DNA of 64,000 nucleotides, taken from assembly GCA_964618975.1 (NCBI GenBank), contig CAZUDI010000017.1:1-64000 (forward strand), given 5' to 3'. Below the pieces are notes generated by a model that was not told the origin of the DNA, searched no databases, and saw only the letters and a list, made by a program, of their open reading frames with translations. This DNA comes from CAZUDI01 sp964618975 (GTDB taxonomy: Bacteria > Desulfobacterota > Desulfomonilia > UBA1062). The position numbers and the translations under genes were made by a program. Positions 1 through 7,354 of this stretch are shown here, piece after piece; positions within the stretch are counted from its first letter, which is position 1, and every line of letters begins with the position of its first letter.

Positions 1-558
1 CCCATTGTAGGTGGCATGTCGCACGAGGGGCAGCATGTACTCGTTGTGGGCTCCGATCACGATCCCCTGGGCGCTGACCGCCGTGCCACCCAGGGCCTCG
101 GCGATGAAGTATCGAAAGCGCACGCTGTCGAGGGTACAGCCAAGGCCGAAGACCCGCATCTCGGGCCAGGTATGCTTCAGGTACCAGGTAAGGACATCCA
201 CCGGATTGGTCACTACCAGAACCAGCGCCTGCGGGCAGACAGACATGATCCGCCCCCCCAGGGTATGCATGACCTCCAGGTTTCTCTGGAGCAGGTCCAG
301 ACGGGACATGCCGGCCTGCCGTGCCTGTCCGGCCGTGATCACGACGACATCGACAGCGACGATATCATCAAGGGCAACAACGGCGGTAGGGAGGGACAGA
401 CAGGCCGAGGCATGATTGATGTCCATGGCCTTGCCGCGGGCGAGGCTATGGACACTGTCATAAAGGGAGATCTCACCCAGTCGCCTCGCGGCCATAACGG
501 CGGCACTGAGCGCCCCCACACTGCCAGCACCGGCGACCATGACCCTGGATCGTGACAT
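1..558 (-). CDS. mdh: Malate/lactate dehydrogenase family, probably malate dehydrogenase (3' end cut by window edge)
   Basis: The first 186 residues of an NAD-dependent 2-hydroxyacid dehydrogenase that interconverts malate and oxaloacetate in the cytoplasm. The N-terminal Rossmann loop reads GAGSVG, and an Asp after the second strand (SLYDS) favours NAD. The substrate loop TAGQARQAGMSR has Arg where malate dehydrogenases do, whereas lactate enzymes have Gln there. VTNPVDV and the active-site region LGCTLDSVRFR follow. The catalytic His region starts at the edge (GIVIGAHNEYMLP). ATG at 558 is preceded by GAGGAGGGATCG, a good Shine-Dalgarno. The C-terminal third lies outside the window. Lactate dehydrogenase is less likely because of the loop Arg. 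Confidence 0.88.
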   Translation of the reverse strand, partial: MSRSRVMVAGAGSVGALSAAVMAARRLGEISLYDSVHSLARGKAMDINHASACLSLPTAVVALDDIVAVDVVVITAGQARQAGMSRLDLLQRNLEVMHTLGGRIMSVCPQALVLVVTNPVDVLTWYLKHTWPEMRVFGLGCTLDSVRFRYFIAEALGGTAVSAQGIVIGAHNEYMLPLVRHATYNG

Positions 559-699
559 CGATCCCTCCTCGTCATTCAAATACATGGGGACTTCAGGTCC
601 CTGTGTCGGACAGGCCATCAGACACGGGGCATGCTCATCACATAACACTTCCCGATCCTGGCGGAGACCAAGCTCCTCTCTCGATCGTAATGTCAACAA

Positions 700-727
700 A
701 TTATATGGGTCCGCGCCTGCCGGTCAA
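700..727 (-). promoter_or_regulatory. Sigma-70-like promoter of the malate dehydrogenase gene
   Basis: Read on the minus strand, TTGACC (722-727), a 16-base spacer and a perfect TATAAT (700-705). This would give a leader of about 135 bases before the dehydrogenase start, and it separates that gene from the nucleosidase-like gene upstream. Confidence 0.6.
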
Positions 728-819
728 GGAAAAACTCGTATCCCTAGAGAGCTGTGCCCGCGGCGAGTCTCCCGGGTGCGGAGCAGGTTCGCTTGGAACG
801 CTTTTGCGCCAGCCCGATC

Positions 820-1464
820 TCAGGGGCCGACAGGTTCAGGCTCAAGCGGATATGGCCGGGTGATTACGCGTGCGACAGAGGCGCAGAAATCATCCCGCAG
901 GTTTTCAATATTGAATCTGATATCCTGGTCTTGACCCGTGTCACTGACAAACTTGACCAGCACACACCCGCAGCCGTAACGTCGACTGACCTGCACGACG
1001 GCCGCGCCCTCCATGTCCACCAGCTGAACCTTGGCAGACAAAGCCTCGCGTTCAGCATCCGTAATTACGGGACGGTCCTGTGTGGCCAGGATGGCGGTGG
1101 GCAGGCCGGTAATGGGCTGCAGGGCGTGCTCGAGGGGAAGGCCGGTCACCAGATCGGGTCGATCGGGCTCGAAGATGCGGGCAATCTCCCAGATGCTCCC
1201 CAGGATGCAGGCCCTGTCAACCGCGCCGGCCGCCCCAAGGTTAAAGATCAGATCGGGCCGGTAGCGCTCAATGAGCCAGGCCGTTCCCAGGGCGGCGTTG
1301 GCCTTGCCGATGCCGCCAATCACCAGCATCACACCCTTTCGGGCAAAGGCACGCACGGGCCGCGCGCAAACCGGCTGCAGCCCGAACAAATCTATCAGGG
1401 GCTGCGCCTCGAGACGGGTGGCCATGACCAACCCGGTCGTCTGTGGTTTGTTTCCAGGAGACAA
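820..1464 (-). CDS. Nucleoside phosphorylase / MTA-SAH nucleosidase superfamily protein
   Basis: A 214-residue protein of the purine-nucleoside phosphorylase fold. Family marks are the start MATRLEAQPL, the glycine-rich GGIGKANAALGT, the strand LIFNLGAAGAVD, and near the C-terminus DMEGAAVVQVSRR, where the Glu binds the ribose in MTA/SAH nucleosidases, followed by VKFVSDTGQDQD with the catalytic Asp. Futalosine hydrolase (MqnB) belongs to the same superfamily and has a similar start. That role is attractive because late menaquinone genes lie at 41.5-45.7 kb, but the sequence alone does not separate MqnB from MTA/SAH nucleosidase. The start used is TTG at 1464 with AAAAGG upstream. ATG at 1425 is the alternative and has no ribosome site. 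Confidence 0.7.
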   Translation of the reverse strand: MSPGNKPQTTGLVMATRLEAQPLIDLFGLQPVCARPVRAFARKGVMLVIGGIGKANAALGTAWLIERYRPDLIFNLGAAGAVDRACILGSIWEIARIFEPDRPDLVTGLPLEHALQPITGLPTAILATQDRPVITDAEREALSAKVQLVDMEGAAVVQVSRRYGCGCVLVKFVSDTGQDQDIRFNIENLRDDFCASVARVITRPYPLEPEPVGP

Positions 1465-2036
1465 TGGGACCTTTTCTAGCAGAATCGATTAGATACGTCA
1501 AACATGTCACCTGCGATCCGGCAGCCACCGGGAAAAAACACCTTGAACCACAGGCATCCTGCTCCAGGCTTCAGCCTCATCCGTCCACCTGCCGTCCTTT
1601 TCCCCTTTGACAAAGGCTCTGTAATCGCCTATTCAGGGAGGCACCGTGTCACTCACTGCACCTGTGATAACGGGCTACCGCACCGACCGTAGAAGACACC
1701 ATCGCTGATCCCCACCCAGCCCCCTGCCCAACGGGACTCATGGCAGGGCATACCTGTAAGGCATCGTCCGGACACGGAGAAACAGCTATGGGAGGAGGAA
1801 GCGCTATGGGATTTCAGTGTGCAACCGCATACCGGAGGAACAAGGATCCCACGCCCTGGTGGCCCAGAGTATGACCCTTCCCGGATAAAAACCGGCTACA
1901 CGCCGGCATATCCCGGGAAGCCGTCCCGGGGAAGATAGCTCCCCCAAGGACAGCCGCGCTCGTCTCCGGGCGCGATGTTTCTAAGCAAGGGAGTGACACT
2001 TCCTTTTCGTCGTTATGCGAAAGGAGGTCAAAAGGT
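1465..2036. other. Intergenic region, 572 bp, with a candidate forward promoter and hairpin-rich leader
   Basis: No convincing gene. A plus-strand TTGACA (1607-1612), 17-base spacer and TATTCA (1630-1635) could start a transcript of about 400 bases ahead of the lipoprotein pair. Its last 170 bases contain short GC hairpins, for example CCCGGG pairs near 1905-1925. I could not match it to a known riboswitch. Confidence 0.4.
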
Positions 2037-2426
2037 GTGAAAAAAAGAAGTGCAAGGCTCATTCTGATCGGCACCGTCTGGCTGTTTACATGCCTTTCGT
2101 GTCTGGGGTGCGCGATCGCCAAATACGGCCAGGCCGAGGTGACGCCCTTCGACATCTCCGTGCCTTCAGGTCTCGTGGGGCAGGACAAGACCGACATCAT
2201 GCGCTCTCTGGGCGATCCGGATGTCGTGGTCAACGAAGGGGCCACCGAATACTGGGGCTATCACAACCTCGGCGGCTGGTATTTCAGCTTTTACGTCGCC
2301 TTCGGCATGAACAGCGCGCAGGATCTGGTGGTGGCATTCTCGGGCGAGAAGGCCACGAACGCCTTTCTGGTGGATAAGGGCTCGGCCATCGGGATCATGA
2401 TGGCCCCGATGGCAGTGGCGAACTGA
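2037..2426 (+). CDS. Small lipoprotein, first of two tandem paralogs
   Basis: A 129-residue exported protein. Lys/Arg residues, a hydrophobic segment and a Cys at the end of TCLSCLGC make a lipoprotein signal, so the mature protein should be membrane anchored. The mature part (PSGLVGQDKTDIMRSLGDP, then EYWGY) resembles the SmpA/BamE-type pattern in which a helix carrying a 'log G.P' turn precedes a strand pair, but I do not claim that function. It shares the blocks SVPSGL.GQ.K, EYWGY, LVDKGS and a C-terminal AVAN with the next gene. GTG start at 2037 follows a perfect AAAGGAGG. The 42-base gap to its paralog suggests co-transcription. Confidence 0.72.
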   Translation: MKKRSARLILIGTVWLFTCLSCLGCAIAKYGQAEVTPFDISVPSGLVGQDKTDIMRSLGDPDVVVNEGATEYWGYHNLGGWYFSFYVAFGMNSAQDLVVAFSGEKATNAFLVDKGSAIGIMMAPMAVAN

Positions 2427-2468
2427 CGGTTCTGCAACAGGAACCGCCGAAGCGAAACAGGAGGACAC

Positions 2469-2846
2469 ATGAACACGAGACGGATATTCATGGCGCTATG
2501 CGTGGCTCTGCTATGTGCGGGGCTCGCGGTTTCGGGGTGCGCCTTCGGCAAATTCGGCAAGGCCAACGTCACCTACTCCGACGTCTCGGTCCCGTCCGGC
2601 CTCAACGGCCAGAGCAAGGCCAATACCCTCAAGATGCTGGGCGTCCCCGACTCCGTGGCCAAGGCCGGCAGCATGGAATACTGGGGCTATGTCAACAAGG
2701 GCGGCTTCTTCGTCCTGCTCTTTGGCAAGACCATCCAGAAGGATCTCGTCCTGGAATTCAGGGGCGACACGGTGTCGTCCAGCTATCTGGTGGACAAGGG
2801 CTCGTCCATGGGCATCTTTGCCCCACAGGGGGCCGTGGCGAATTAA
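2469..2846 (+). CDS. Small lipoprotein, second of two tandem paralogs
   Basis: A 125-residue protein with a textbook lipoprotein signal ending LAVSGC. It is clearly homologous along its length to the preceding gene: SVPSGLNGQSKANTLKMLG, EYWGY, LVDKGSSMGIF and the final AVAN all align, while the signal peptides differ. The two genes therefore arose by tandem duplication and then diverged. An ATG at 2469 with CAGGAGGACAC upstream gives a clear start. Function is unknown; the motif layout fits a small periplasmic domain anchored in a membrane. A strong hairpin follows the stop. Confidence 0.72.
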   Translation: MNTRRIFMALCVALLCAGLAVSGCAFGKFGKANVTYSDVSVPSGLNGQSKANTLKMLGVPDSVAKAGSMEYWGYVNKGGFFVLLFGKTIQKDLVLEFRGDTVSSSYLVDKGSSMGIFAPQGAVAN

Positions 2847-2892
2847 GGCTTCAAGCGCGCTGCGGACGCCTGGGGCAGCCGCGCAGAAGGAA

Positions 2893-2934
2893 CCTGCCGG
2901 GGGGCATCCTAATCACCCGTTGCCCCCCGGCAGG
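2893..2934. terminator. Perfect 14-bp hairpin between convergent genes
   Basis: CCTGCCGGGGGGCA (2893-2906) pairs perfectly with 2921-2934 across a 14-base loop. It lies between the plus-strand lipoproteins and the minus-strand deaminase, so it can act for both strands. No T-tract follows on either strand. Confidence 0.6.
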
Positions 2935-2960
2935 CCGCATTCAGTCCTGCGCCGCCGCCC

Positions 2961-3677
2961 TCATTCTTCCGCGGGGCCTAACGGGCCGTAATTGCGCATG
3001 GAGAAACGAAACAGCTCCGTGGCAAACTCGCGCAGCGCCGGGGAACATCGGGCGGGGGCAAAGTCCCGGCCGCGGGCCTGTTCGCGCCAGAAGGGCGGCA
3101 GGTCTTCCAGCCTGTGCACCATGCCGCCGACGGGGTCGGGTGCCACATAGTACAGCTTGCGGATGCCGGCATTGATGATGCGGGTCAGACACATGGGGCA
3201 CGGCTCCAGTGAGCTGTAAAGCACGAGCCCGTCCTTGCGGCGGGGGTCGCAACCCGAGTCCCGGCCGCCCTTGGCCTTAACGCGCCCCTCATAACGGTTC
3301 AAGAGGTCCATCTCCGCATGCATATCGCTGCGGAAACATGGATCGAACTGCCGGTTGCGGCCCGTCTCCACCACCACCTGCGTACGCTCGTCCACCAGGC
3401 AGGCGCCGATGCCACCACCCGTTCCGCCCTTGAGGGCCTCCAGGGCCTCCTGCAATGTGACCAAGGCGAAACGGTCATCGGGATAGTCCGGGCTCGGCAC
3501 CAAGGCCTTCAGCCGGGCCTCCAGATCTTCCAGCGCCGGATCATGGGTGGAATCCCCGACGGCACCTATCCCCGCCCCCAGGATCACCAAGGTCAGGACC
3601 AGCAGCAGTGCCATCCCCAGGGGACGCACGGGCCTTCTGCGGGGCGCTTCCCCGCTGTGGTCTTCAGTTCTCTCCAC
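2961..3677 (-). CDS. Membrane-anchored CMP/dCMP-deaminase-family protein
   Basis: About 238 residues. After a short charged N-terminus (RRRPVRPLG) there is one transmembrane segment (MALLLVLTLVILGAGIGAV), then a linker, then a zinc-dependent nucleotide/nucleoside deaminase domain. The zinc site is HAE (DMHAEMDLLN) and PCPMC (SLEPCPMCLTRI), both intact; the Glu is the proton shuttle. This fold includes dCMP, guanine and tRNA-adenosine deaminases, which are normally soluble. The single N-terminal anchor would place the domain outside the cytoplasm or tie it to the membrane. GTG at 3677 is chosen because GGAGG lies 8 bases upstream; ATG at 3692 is the alternative. The substrate cannot be told. 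Confidence 0.75.
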   Translation of the reverse strand: MERTEDHSGEAPRRRPVRPLGMALLLVLTLVILGAGIGAVGDSTHDPALEDLEARLKALVPSPDYPDDRFALVTLQEALEALKGGTGGGIGACLVDERTQVVVETGRNRQFDPCFRSDMHAEMDLLNRYEGRVKAKGGRDSGCDPRRKDGLVLYSSLEPCPMCLTRIINAGIRKLYYVAPDPVGGMVHRLEDLPPFWREQARGRDFAPARCSPALREFATELFRFSMRNYGPLGPAEE

Positions 3678-3975
3678 GATATCACCCTCCATCGTCTCAC
3701 CGTCGTGATGCGTGCCTGAATCAGTGATGAATCCCAGGACCCTCCCGGGCGCCACCGGGGGCAGAGATCCTCTCCCCGAAGCGATCTCCTGGACCCATCT
3801 CCGGGGGGCGCACGATCCGCCGCGGGCGGCTTCCCCGCGCGTTCCGTCCCTCCTGAACCTTCAGCCCCTCTGGTTGCGTCTGGCCGCGGGAGGGAACCCT
3901 CCCTGTGCCTCCTGGCCCCCGAAGGCGGGAGCGTCGGCAGCCCCCGGGTGGCCCGGCACGCTCAGGCCGGGGGCC
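3678..3975. other. Intergenic, about 300 bp, GC-rich
   Basis: No gene supported. Bases 3722-3775 weakly resemble the start of the dispersed repeat described elsewhere (GATGAATCCCAGG), read in plus orientation. Otherwise nothing recognisable. Confidence 0.3.
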
Positions 3976-4809
3976 TCAGACCTCCCAGTAGATCAGGGCC
4001 GAGCGCACCCCGCGCGGCCACACGTATATGCCCTCCTCACAGACAAGACGCCGCCGGAGCAGGTCCGTCAGGAAGGCATCGTGTTCGCTCGGGCCTGTAA
4101 GACCGAATTTGCCCTTGATCTTGTTAAGGGCCTCGTCCAGGGAGGCGCTTGTCCAGGGCCTCCACAATCCGATGTCTTCCATGAGCACATTGGCGTAAAT
4201 CCCCATCTGCATCATGGCGTTGTAGGCCACCTGAAAATTGGGGCTGTCATAGGGCTGGCCCCACAGATGCATAGCCGCCTCGGTCATGAGGCCGTCAGGG
4301 ATAGGCACCCGCAACAGGAGGAAACACATCCGCCGCGTGCGGTCCTGCATACGCCTCATAAAGCGCTCGAGGTCCGCGCACCCGTAGAGGGCATGCGCGC
4401 AGAGCGAGAAGTCATGCGGCTCCACCTCGGCCTCCGGCCAGGTGTCCTGCACGATCGCCACATTGTCGATGCCCTGCTGCGCGAGATTTTCCTGCATGAC
4501 CGTGAGCATGCCCTCCGAGGGTTCCACTGCCGTCACCGAGCGGGCATGTCCGGCCATGAGGCACGACCAGGCGCCGGTGCCGGCGCCGATATCCAGTACG
4601 GTGGAGCCGGGATGTTGTTTGAGCTGCGAGATCACGAAATCGCGGCTGGAATCCCTCTGCTGCCAGCGCTTCAGCACCATCTGGTGAAACCAGCGCGCCC
4701 TCTCGACCCACACATCCCGGTCCTCGTCGTCCCCGTGAGCCGGGTAGTGCTCGACATGCCTTTCCACAAGCTGACGCCACAGCCGCAACGCATCCGTTAT
4801 CTTCTCCAT
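3976..4809 (-). CDS. Class I SAM-dependent methyltransferase
   Basis: A 277-residue cytoplasmic protein. Motif I is VLDIGAGTGAWSCLMAG at about residues 70-86, followed by an acidic residue at the end of the next strand (VTAVEPSEGML), both typical of SAM binding in class I methyltransferases. The N-terminal 60 residues are helical and charged, and the C-terminal half has a long Trp-rich region (LWGQPYDSPNF, GLWRPWTS) that may hold the substrate. No substrate-specific signature is recognised. It stands alone: upstream is a sirtuin remnant and downstream is a GC-rich spacer. Confidence 0.82.
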   Translation of the reverse strand: MEKITDALRLWRQLVERHVEHYPAHGDDEDRDVWVERARWFHQMVLKRWQQRDSSRDFVISQLKQHPGSTVLDIGAGTGAWSCLMAGHARSVTAVEPSEGMLTVMQENLAQQGIDNVAIVQDTWPEAEVEPHDFSLCAHALYGCADLERFMRRMQDRTRRMCFLLLRVPIPDGLMTEAAMHLWGQPYDSPNFQVAYNAMMQMGIYANVLMEDIGLWRPWTSASLDEALNKIKGKFGLTGPSEHDAFLTDLLRRRLVCEEGIYVWPRGVRSALIYWEV

Positions 4810-4998
4810 GCGCCTATCCCCTTACCTGATGTCGTTTTCCCGCTGTGAAGACCGGCGCGCCTTCCGCAAGCTTACCTTCTGCGGGATTCCTGGCCCCTGA
4901 TGCGTTTGTTATGCTCATTGGGCTATAGTACATGACTGGCCCTGTCAAGCAGGAAGCCGCCCCGCTGCCCCTTGCCACCGGTAGCGCCGATCTCGTCA

Positions 4999-5216
4999 TC
5001 AGCCGCGGTTCGGTTCCACCTCCAGCCAATTCCTGCAACTTTCCTGAGGCGGCAGGCCCCTGTTGCAGCGGGTCCACATCCCGTCCGGACCACGGCAGTC
5101 GGGCTGACCGGATTCGATGCTGATGCCCGCACCGGTGAAAACCACTGCATGCCGTGCCTCAAGCAGCCAGCGGGCCAGGGTGTCGATACGCCTGGCAGAA
5201 TCGCGTCTTACGGTCC
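4999..5216 (-). pseudogene. Remnant of a Sir2-family NAD-dependent deacetylase
   Basis: A short open frame contains the N-terminal sirtuin signature: LARWLLEARHAVVFTGAGIS, then ESGQPDCRGPDGMWTRCNRGLPP (about 5044-5202). In sirtuins this reads TGAGIS..SGIPDFRGP.G.W. Here Ile and Phe of GIPDFR are replaced by Gln and Cys, and the frame ends about 20 residues later without the catalytic His, zinc cysteines or the rest of the NAD fold. No other frame nearby continues it. No Shine-Dalgarno was found. It is best read as a decayed gene fragment. Confidence 0.65.
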
Positions 5217-5280
5217 TGCCCGATACACTGCTCTGGACGCATCCTGCGCGTGAGCCCTGAGGGCAGGAAGGCCTCTCACC

Positions 5281-5310
5281 GAAAAAAAGGCAGGCCCAAA
5301 GGGCCTGCCT
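5281..5310 (-). terminator. Rho-independent terminator of the ComEA-like gene
   Basis: A 10-bp perfect stem (AGGCAGGCCC with its complement, 3-base loop) is followed on the minus strand by a run of seven T. It lies 24 bases past the stop codon of the ComEA-like gene. Confidence 0.85.
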
Positions 5311-5333
5311 GCAGACAGTTGCCGACCTCAAGG

Positions 5334-5642
5334 CTATTGCTTGTAGATAAGCTGTGTCTCGCCCTCGAATTTGACATACGGCAGCACTCCCTCGAGAATA
5401 TCTGCATTCATGCCCTTGACCTTCAGCAATTCCTCGTGGTTCGATAATGGCCCGTTGACCTCCCTGAAGGCAACAATGTTCTGGGCCATTTCCATATCAA
5501 TCCCGGGTAGCAGATAGATCGTCTGGGCATCCGAGGTATTGATATTGATTTGCCCCTCATACTCCCACCAGATACCTCCCGCAAGGAGCACCCCCACGAG
5601 GCACACCGCAACCATACAGAAGCCTTTCCGTGTTCTCGTCAT
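5334..5642 (-). CDS. ComEA-like helix-hairpin-helix protein
   Basis: A 102-residue protein with one N-terminal hydrophobic segment (MVAVCLVGVLLAGGIWW) followed by a helix-hairpin-helix domain: ININTSDAQTIYLLPGIDMEMAQNIVAFRE, then NHEELLKVKGM. The NINTA.. / LPGI start and the L..VKGM end are characteristic of ComEA and related DNA-binding domains. It is probably anchored outside the inner membrane, where ComEA receives DNA during uptake. No other competence gene is nearby, so the role is uncertain. Start ATG at 5642 follows AAAGGAGGG by 7 bases. Confidence 0.8.
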   Translation of the reverse strand: MTRTRKGFCMVAVCLVGVLLAGGIWWEYEGQININTSDAQTIYLLPGIDMEMAQNIVAFREVNGPLSNHEELLKVKGMNADILEGVLPYVKFEGETQLIYKQ

Positions 5643-6171
5643 GCACTCTCCCTCCTTTCAGCGATTTTTTGTCATGGGTCGAAATCCCTTACTCCTTGCG
5701 GTATCAAGGGGCCCTGGGGATCATTCCCATGATTGGCCATCTTCTGCCTACCCCTCAGACATCCCCGCGCCATCCTGAATGGGCGCCCATCACCTTTATC
5801 TCTCCCGCGCCAAGCCCTTCTCGTCCTGGTAGATTTGCTTATACGCCCCTGTATGCCTATCCCTGCAGTGTAAATCATGGGTGTCACGCCCCCCCCCTTT
5901 TTGCCGCCAGCGGTGGGGAAGGCGGCCCAGAACGATTGAGTGAACGATCACAATCTAATGATCAGCATATGGTAGAATTATGGATATGACCCGTATATCA
6001 ATAGGCGGCCGCCATTCAATGTCAATACAGGGCCGCTAAAAGGTGGTGGTCGGTCGCGCAACGAGGCCCCTCCCACAAGTACGGTATCGTTTTTTCCCCT
6101 GTCGCATGCTATAGCTTCCATAAGCATGAACGTGTGCAGCTTCAGCGAAAGATTACCGGGGAGGTGAAATC
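5643..6171. other. Intergenic, 529 bp
   Basis: Holds one copy of the dispersed repeat (5671-5735) and a C9T5 homopolymer stretch near 5888. The last 200 bases are less GC-rich and probably hold the promoter of the SIMPL gene. No gene supported. Confidence 0.4.
5671..5735 (-). repeat. Dispersed palindromic repeat, copy 1 (diverged)
   Basis: On the minus strand: ATCATGGGAATGATCCCC, AGGGC, a short middle part, ACCGCAAGG, then GGGATTTCGACCCATGA. It matches the family in order and spacing, although the third palindrome has decayed. It sits just upstream of the ComEA-like start codon. Confidence 0.6.
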
Positions 6172-6951
6172 ATGCGTAAGGTCTTTTGGTACGTACTGGC
6201 CCTTGTCCTGATCGCGCCGCAGGTCCAGGCCGAACCCGAGCTCACGGGGAGGCCCTCCGAGCTGTCGCGCTATCTGGCCGACATCCCGCAGAACGTGACC
6301 TTGGCGGGCAGCGCCGAGATCAAGGTCCAGGCCGACCGGGCCGTGGTAACGCTGCGCGTGCTCTCGCAGGACGCTTCTCTCAGCCAGGCCCTCAAGGCCA
6401 ATCAGGACCTGCGAGCTACCCTGCGGCGGGCCCTCACCCAGGCGGGCATCCCCGATGAGCGCATCATCGGCTCCAAGTTTTCATCAACCCCCAACTATCG
6501 CCTCCTGGACAAGAAGCCGAGCAGCTATCGTGTGGTGCACATCCTCATGGTGAGCGTGGATGGCGAGCGGGAATTCCAGGAGGTCGCCCGCCTGATCGAT
6601 ACACACCGCGAGGTGGAATACGAGGGCCTGGCCTTTGAACACACTCGGACCGAGGAACTCAAACAGCAGGCCCTCGCCCAGGCCTGTGCCGAACTCATAC
6701 GCAAGCAGGGCCTTTACGAGCGCACCCTGCGCATCACCCTCACACCCAAGTCCTTCCACGAGGGCGACGTGATCGCTCTAGCGCCTCGCGGCCGGCAGCT
6801 TAAGGAAGCCGCGTACGAGGGCATGGTCAGTGGCACGGCCCTCTCCACTCCCGAAGAAGCCCCCCCCTCCTTTGGCGAACTCACCTACCGGTCTAATATC
6901 ACGGCTGAATTCGTTCTCAAGCCCGCCGGAGGGGGTGAGTCGAGAAATTAG
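6172..6951 (+). CDS. SIMPL-domain (DUF541) periplasmic protein
   Basis: A 259-residue protein with a Sec signal peptide (MRKVFWYVLALVLIAPQVQA). The mature part matches the SIMPL/DUF541 family: LAGSAEIKVQADRAVVTLRV at the start, a helix of the form LRATLRRALTQAGIPDERIIGSKFS, then a YRV repeat. Members include E. coli YggE and the mammalian SIMPL protein; bacterial members are periplasmic and linked to stress tolerance, with no known enzymatic activity. The 3' end is only 7 bases from the end of the convergent ectoine synthase gene. Confidence 0.83.
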   Translation: MRKVFWYVLALVLIAPQVQAEPELTGRPSELSRYLADIPQNVTLAGSAEIKVQADRAVVTLRVLSQDASLSQALKANQDLRATLRRALTQAGIPDERIIGSKFSSTPNYRLLDKKPSSYRVVHILMVSVDGEREFQEVARLIDTHREVEYEGLAFEHTRTEELKQQALAQACAELIRKQGLYERTLRITLTPKSFHEGDVIALAPRGRQLKEAAYEGMVSGTALSTPEEAPPSFGELTYRSNITAEFVLKPAGGGESRN

Positions 6952-6958
6952 GACCGTC

Positions 6959-7354
6959 TCAGCTGGCGGCCGGGGGGGCGTAGGACCCATCGTCCCGGTG
7001 GACCTCATCACCCCTGAGAGCGGGGGAGAAGACACAGATCAGATGCATGTCCTCGAAGGCCCTGAGGTAGTGCTCATCATGCCTGTCCAGGGCATAGAGT
7101 GCCTCCGGTTCGATGGGGTGCACCTTCCCGTCGCTGAGGGTCTGCACCTCACCCCGTCCCTGGATGCAGTAAACGGCCTCGAGATGGTGCTTGTACCAGA
7201 TGTGGGTCTCGGTCCCCGCGAAGATGGTCGTGTGGTGCAGGGAAAAGCCCATGTTGTCACGCTGCAGCAGGAAGCGCCGGCTGACCCAGTTGCCGTTGGG
7301 GGCCTTTACATCCATCGGGGTGCCGATAATCTCGTCGAGTCGGCGCACGATCAT
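6959..7354 (-). CDS. ectC: L-ectoine synthase
   Basis: A 131-residue cupin that closes N-gamma-acetyl-L-2,4-diaminobutyrate to ectoine, the last step of ectoine synthesis. MIVRRLDEIIGTPMDVKAPNGNWVSRRFLL is a near-canonical EctC start. The metal-binding cupin region includes HHTTIFAGTETHIWYKHHLEAVYCIQG, and Pro-Glu-Ala-Leu-Tyr-Ala-Leu follows. Full family length. Its ATG overlaps the ectB stop by 4 bases, so the two are translationally coupled. No ectoine hydroxylase (EctD) or dedicated aspartokinase accompanies the operon. The product is a compatible solute, which implies salt or drought stress. Confidence 0.96.
   Translation of the reverse strand: MIVRRLDEIIGTPMDVKAPNGNWVSRRFLLQRDNMGFSLHHTTIFAGTETHIWYKHHLEAVYCIQGRGEVQTLSDGKVHPIEPEALYALDRHDEHYLRAFEDMHLICVFSPALRGDEVHRDDGSYAPPAAS

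Noticed and set aside
1504..1692. 62-codon open frame in the first intergenic gap
   Set aside because: No ribosome site, no homology, and it overlaps the promoter candidate.
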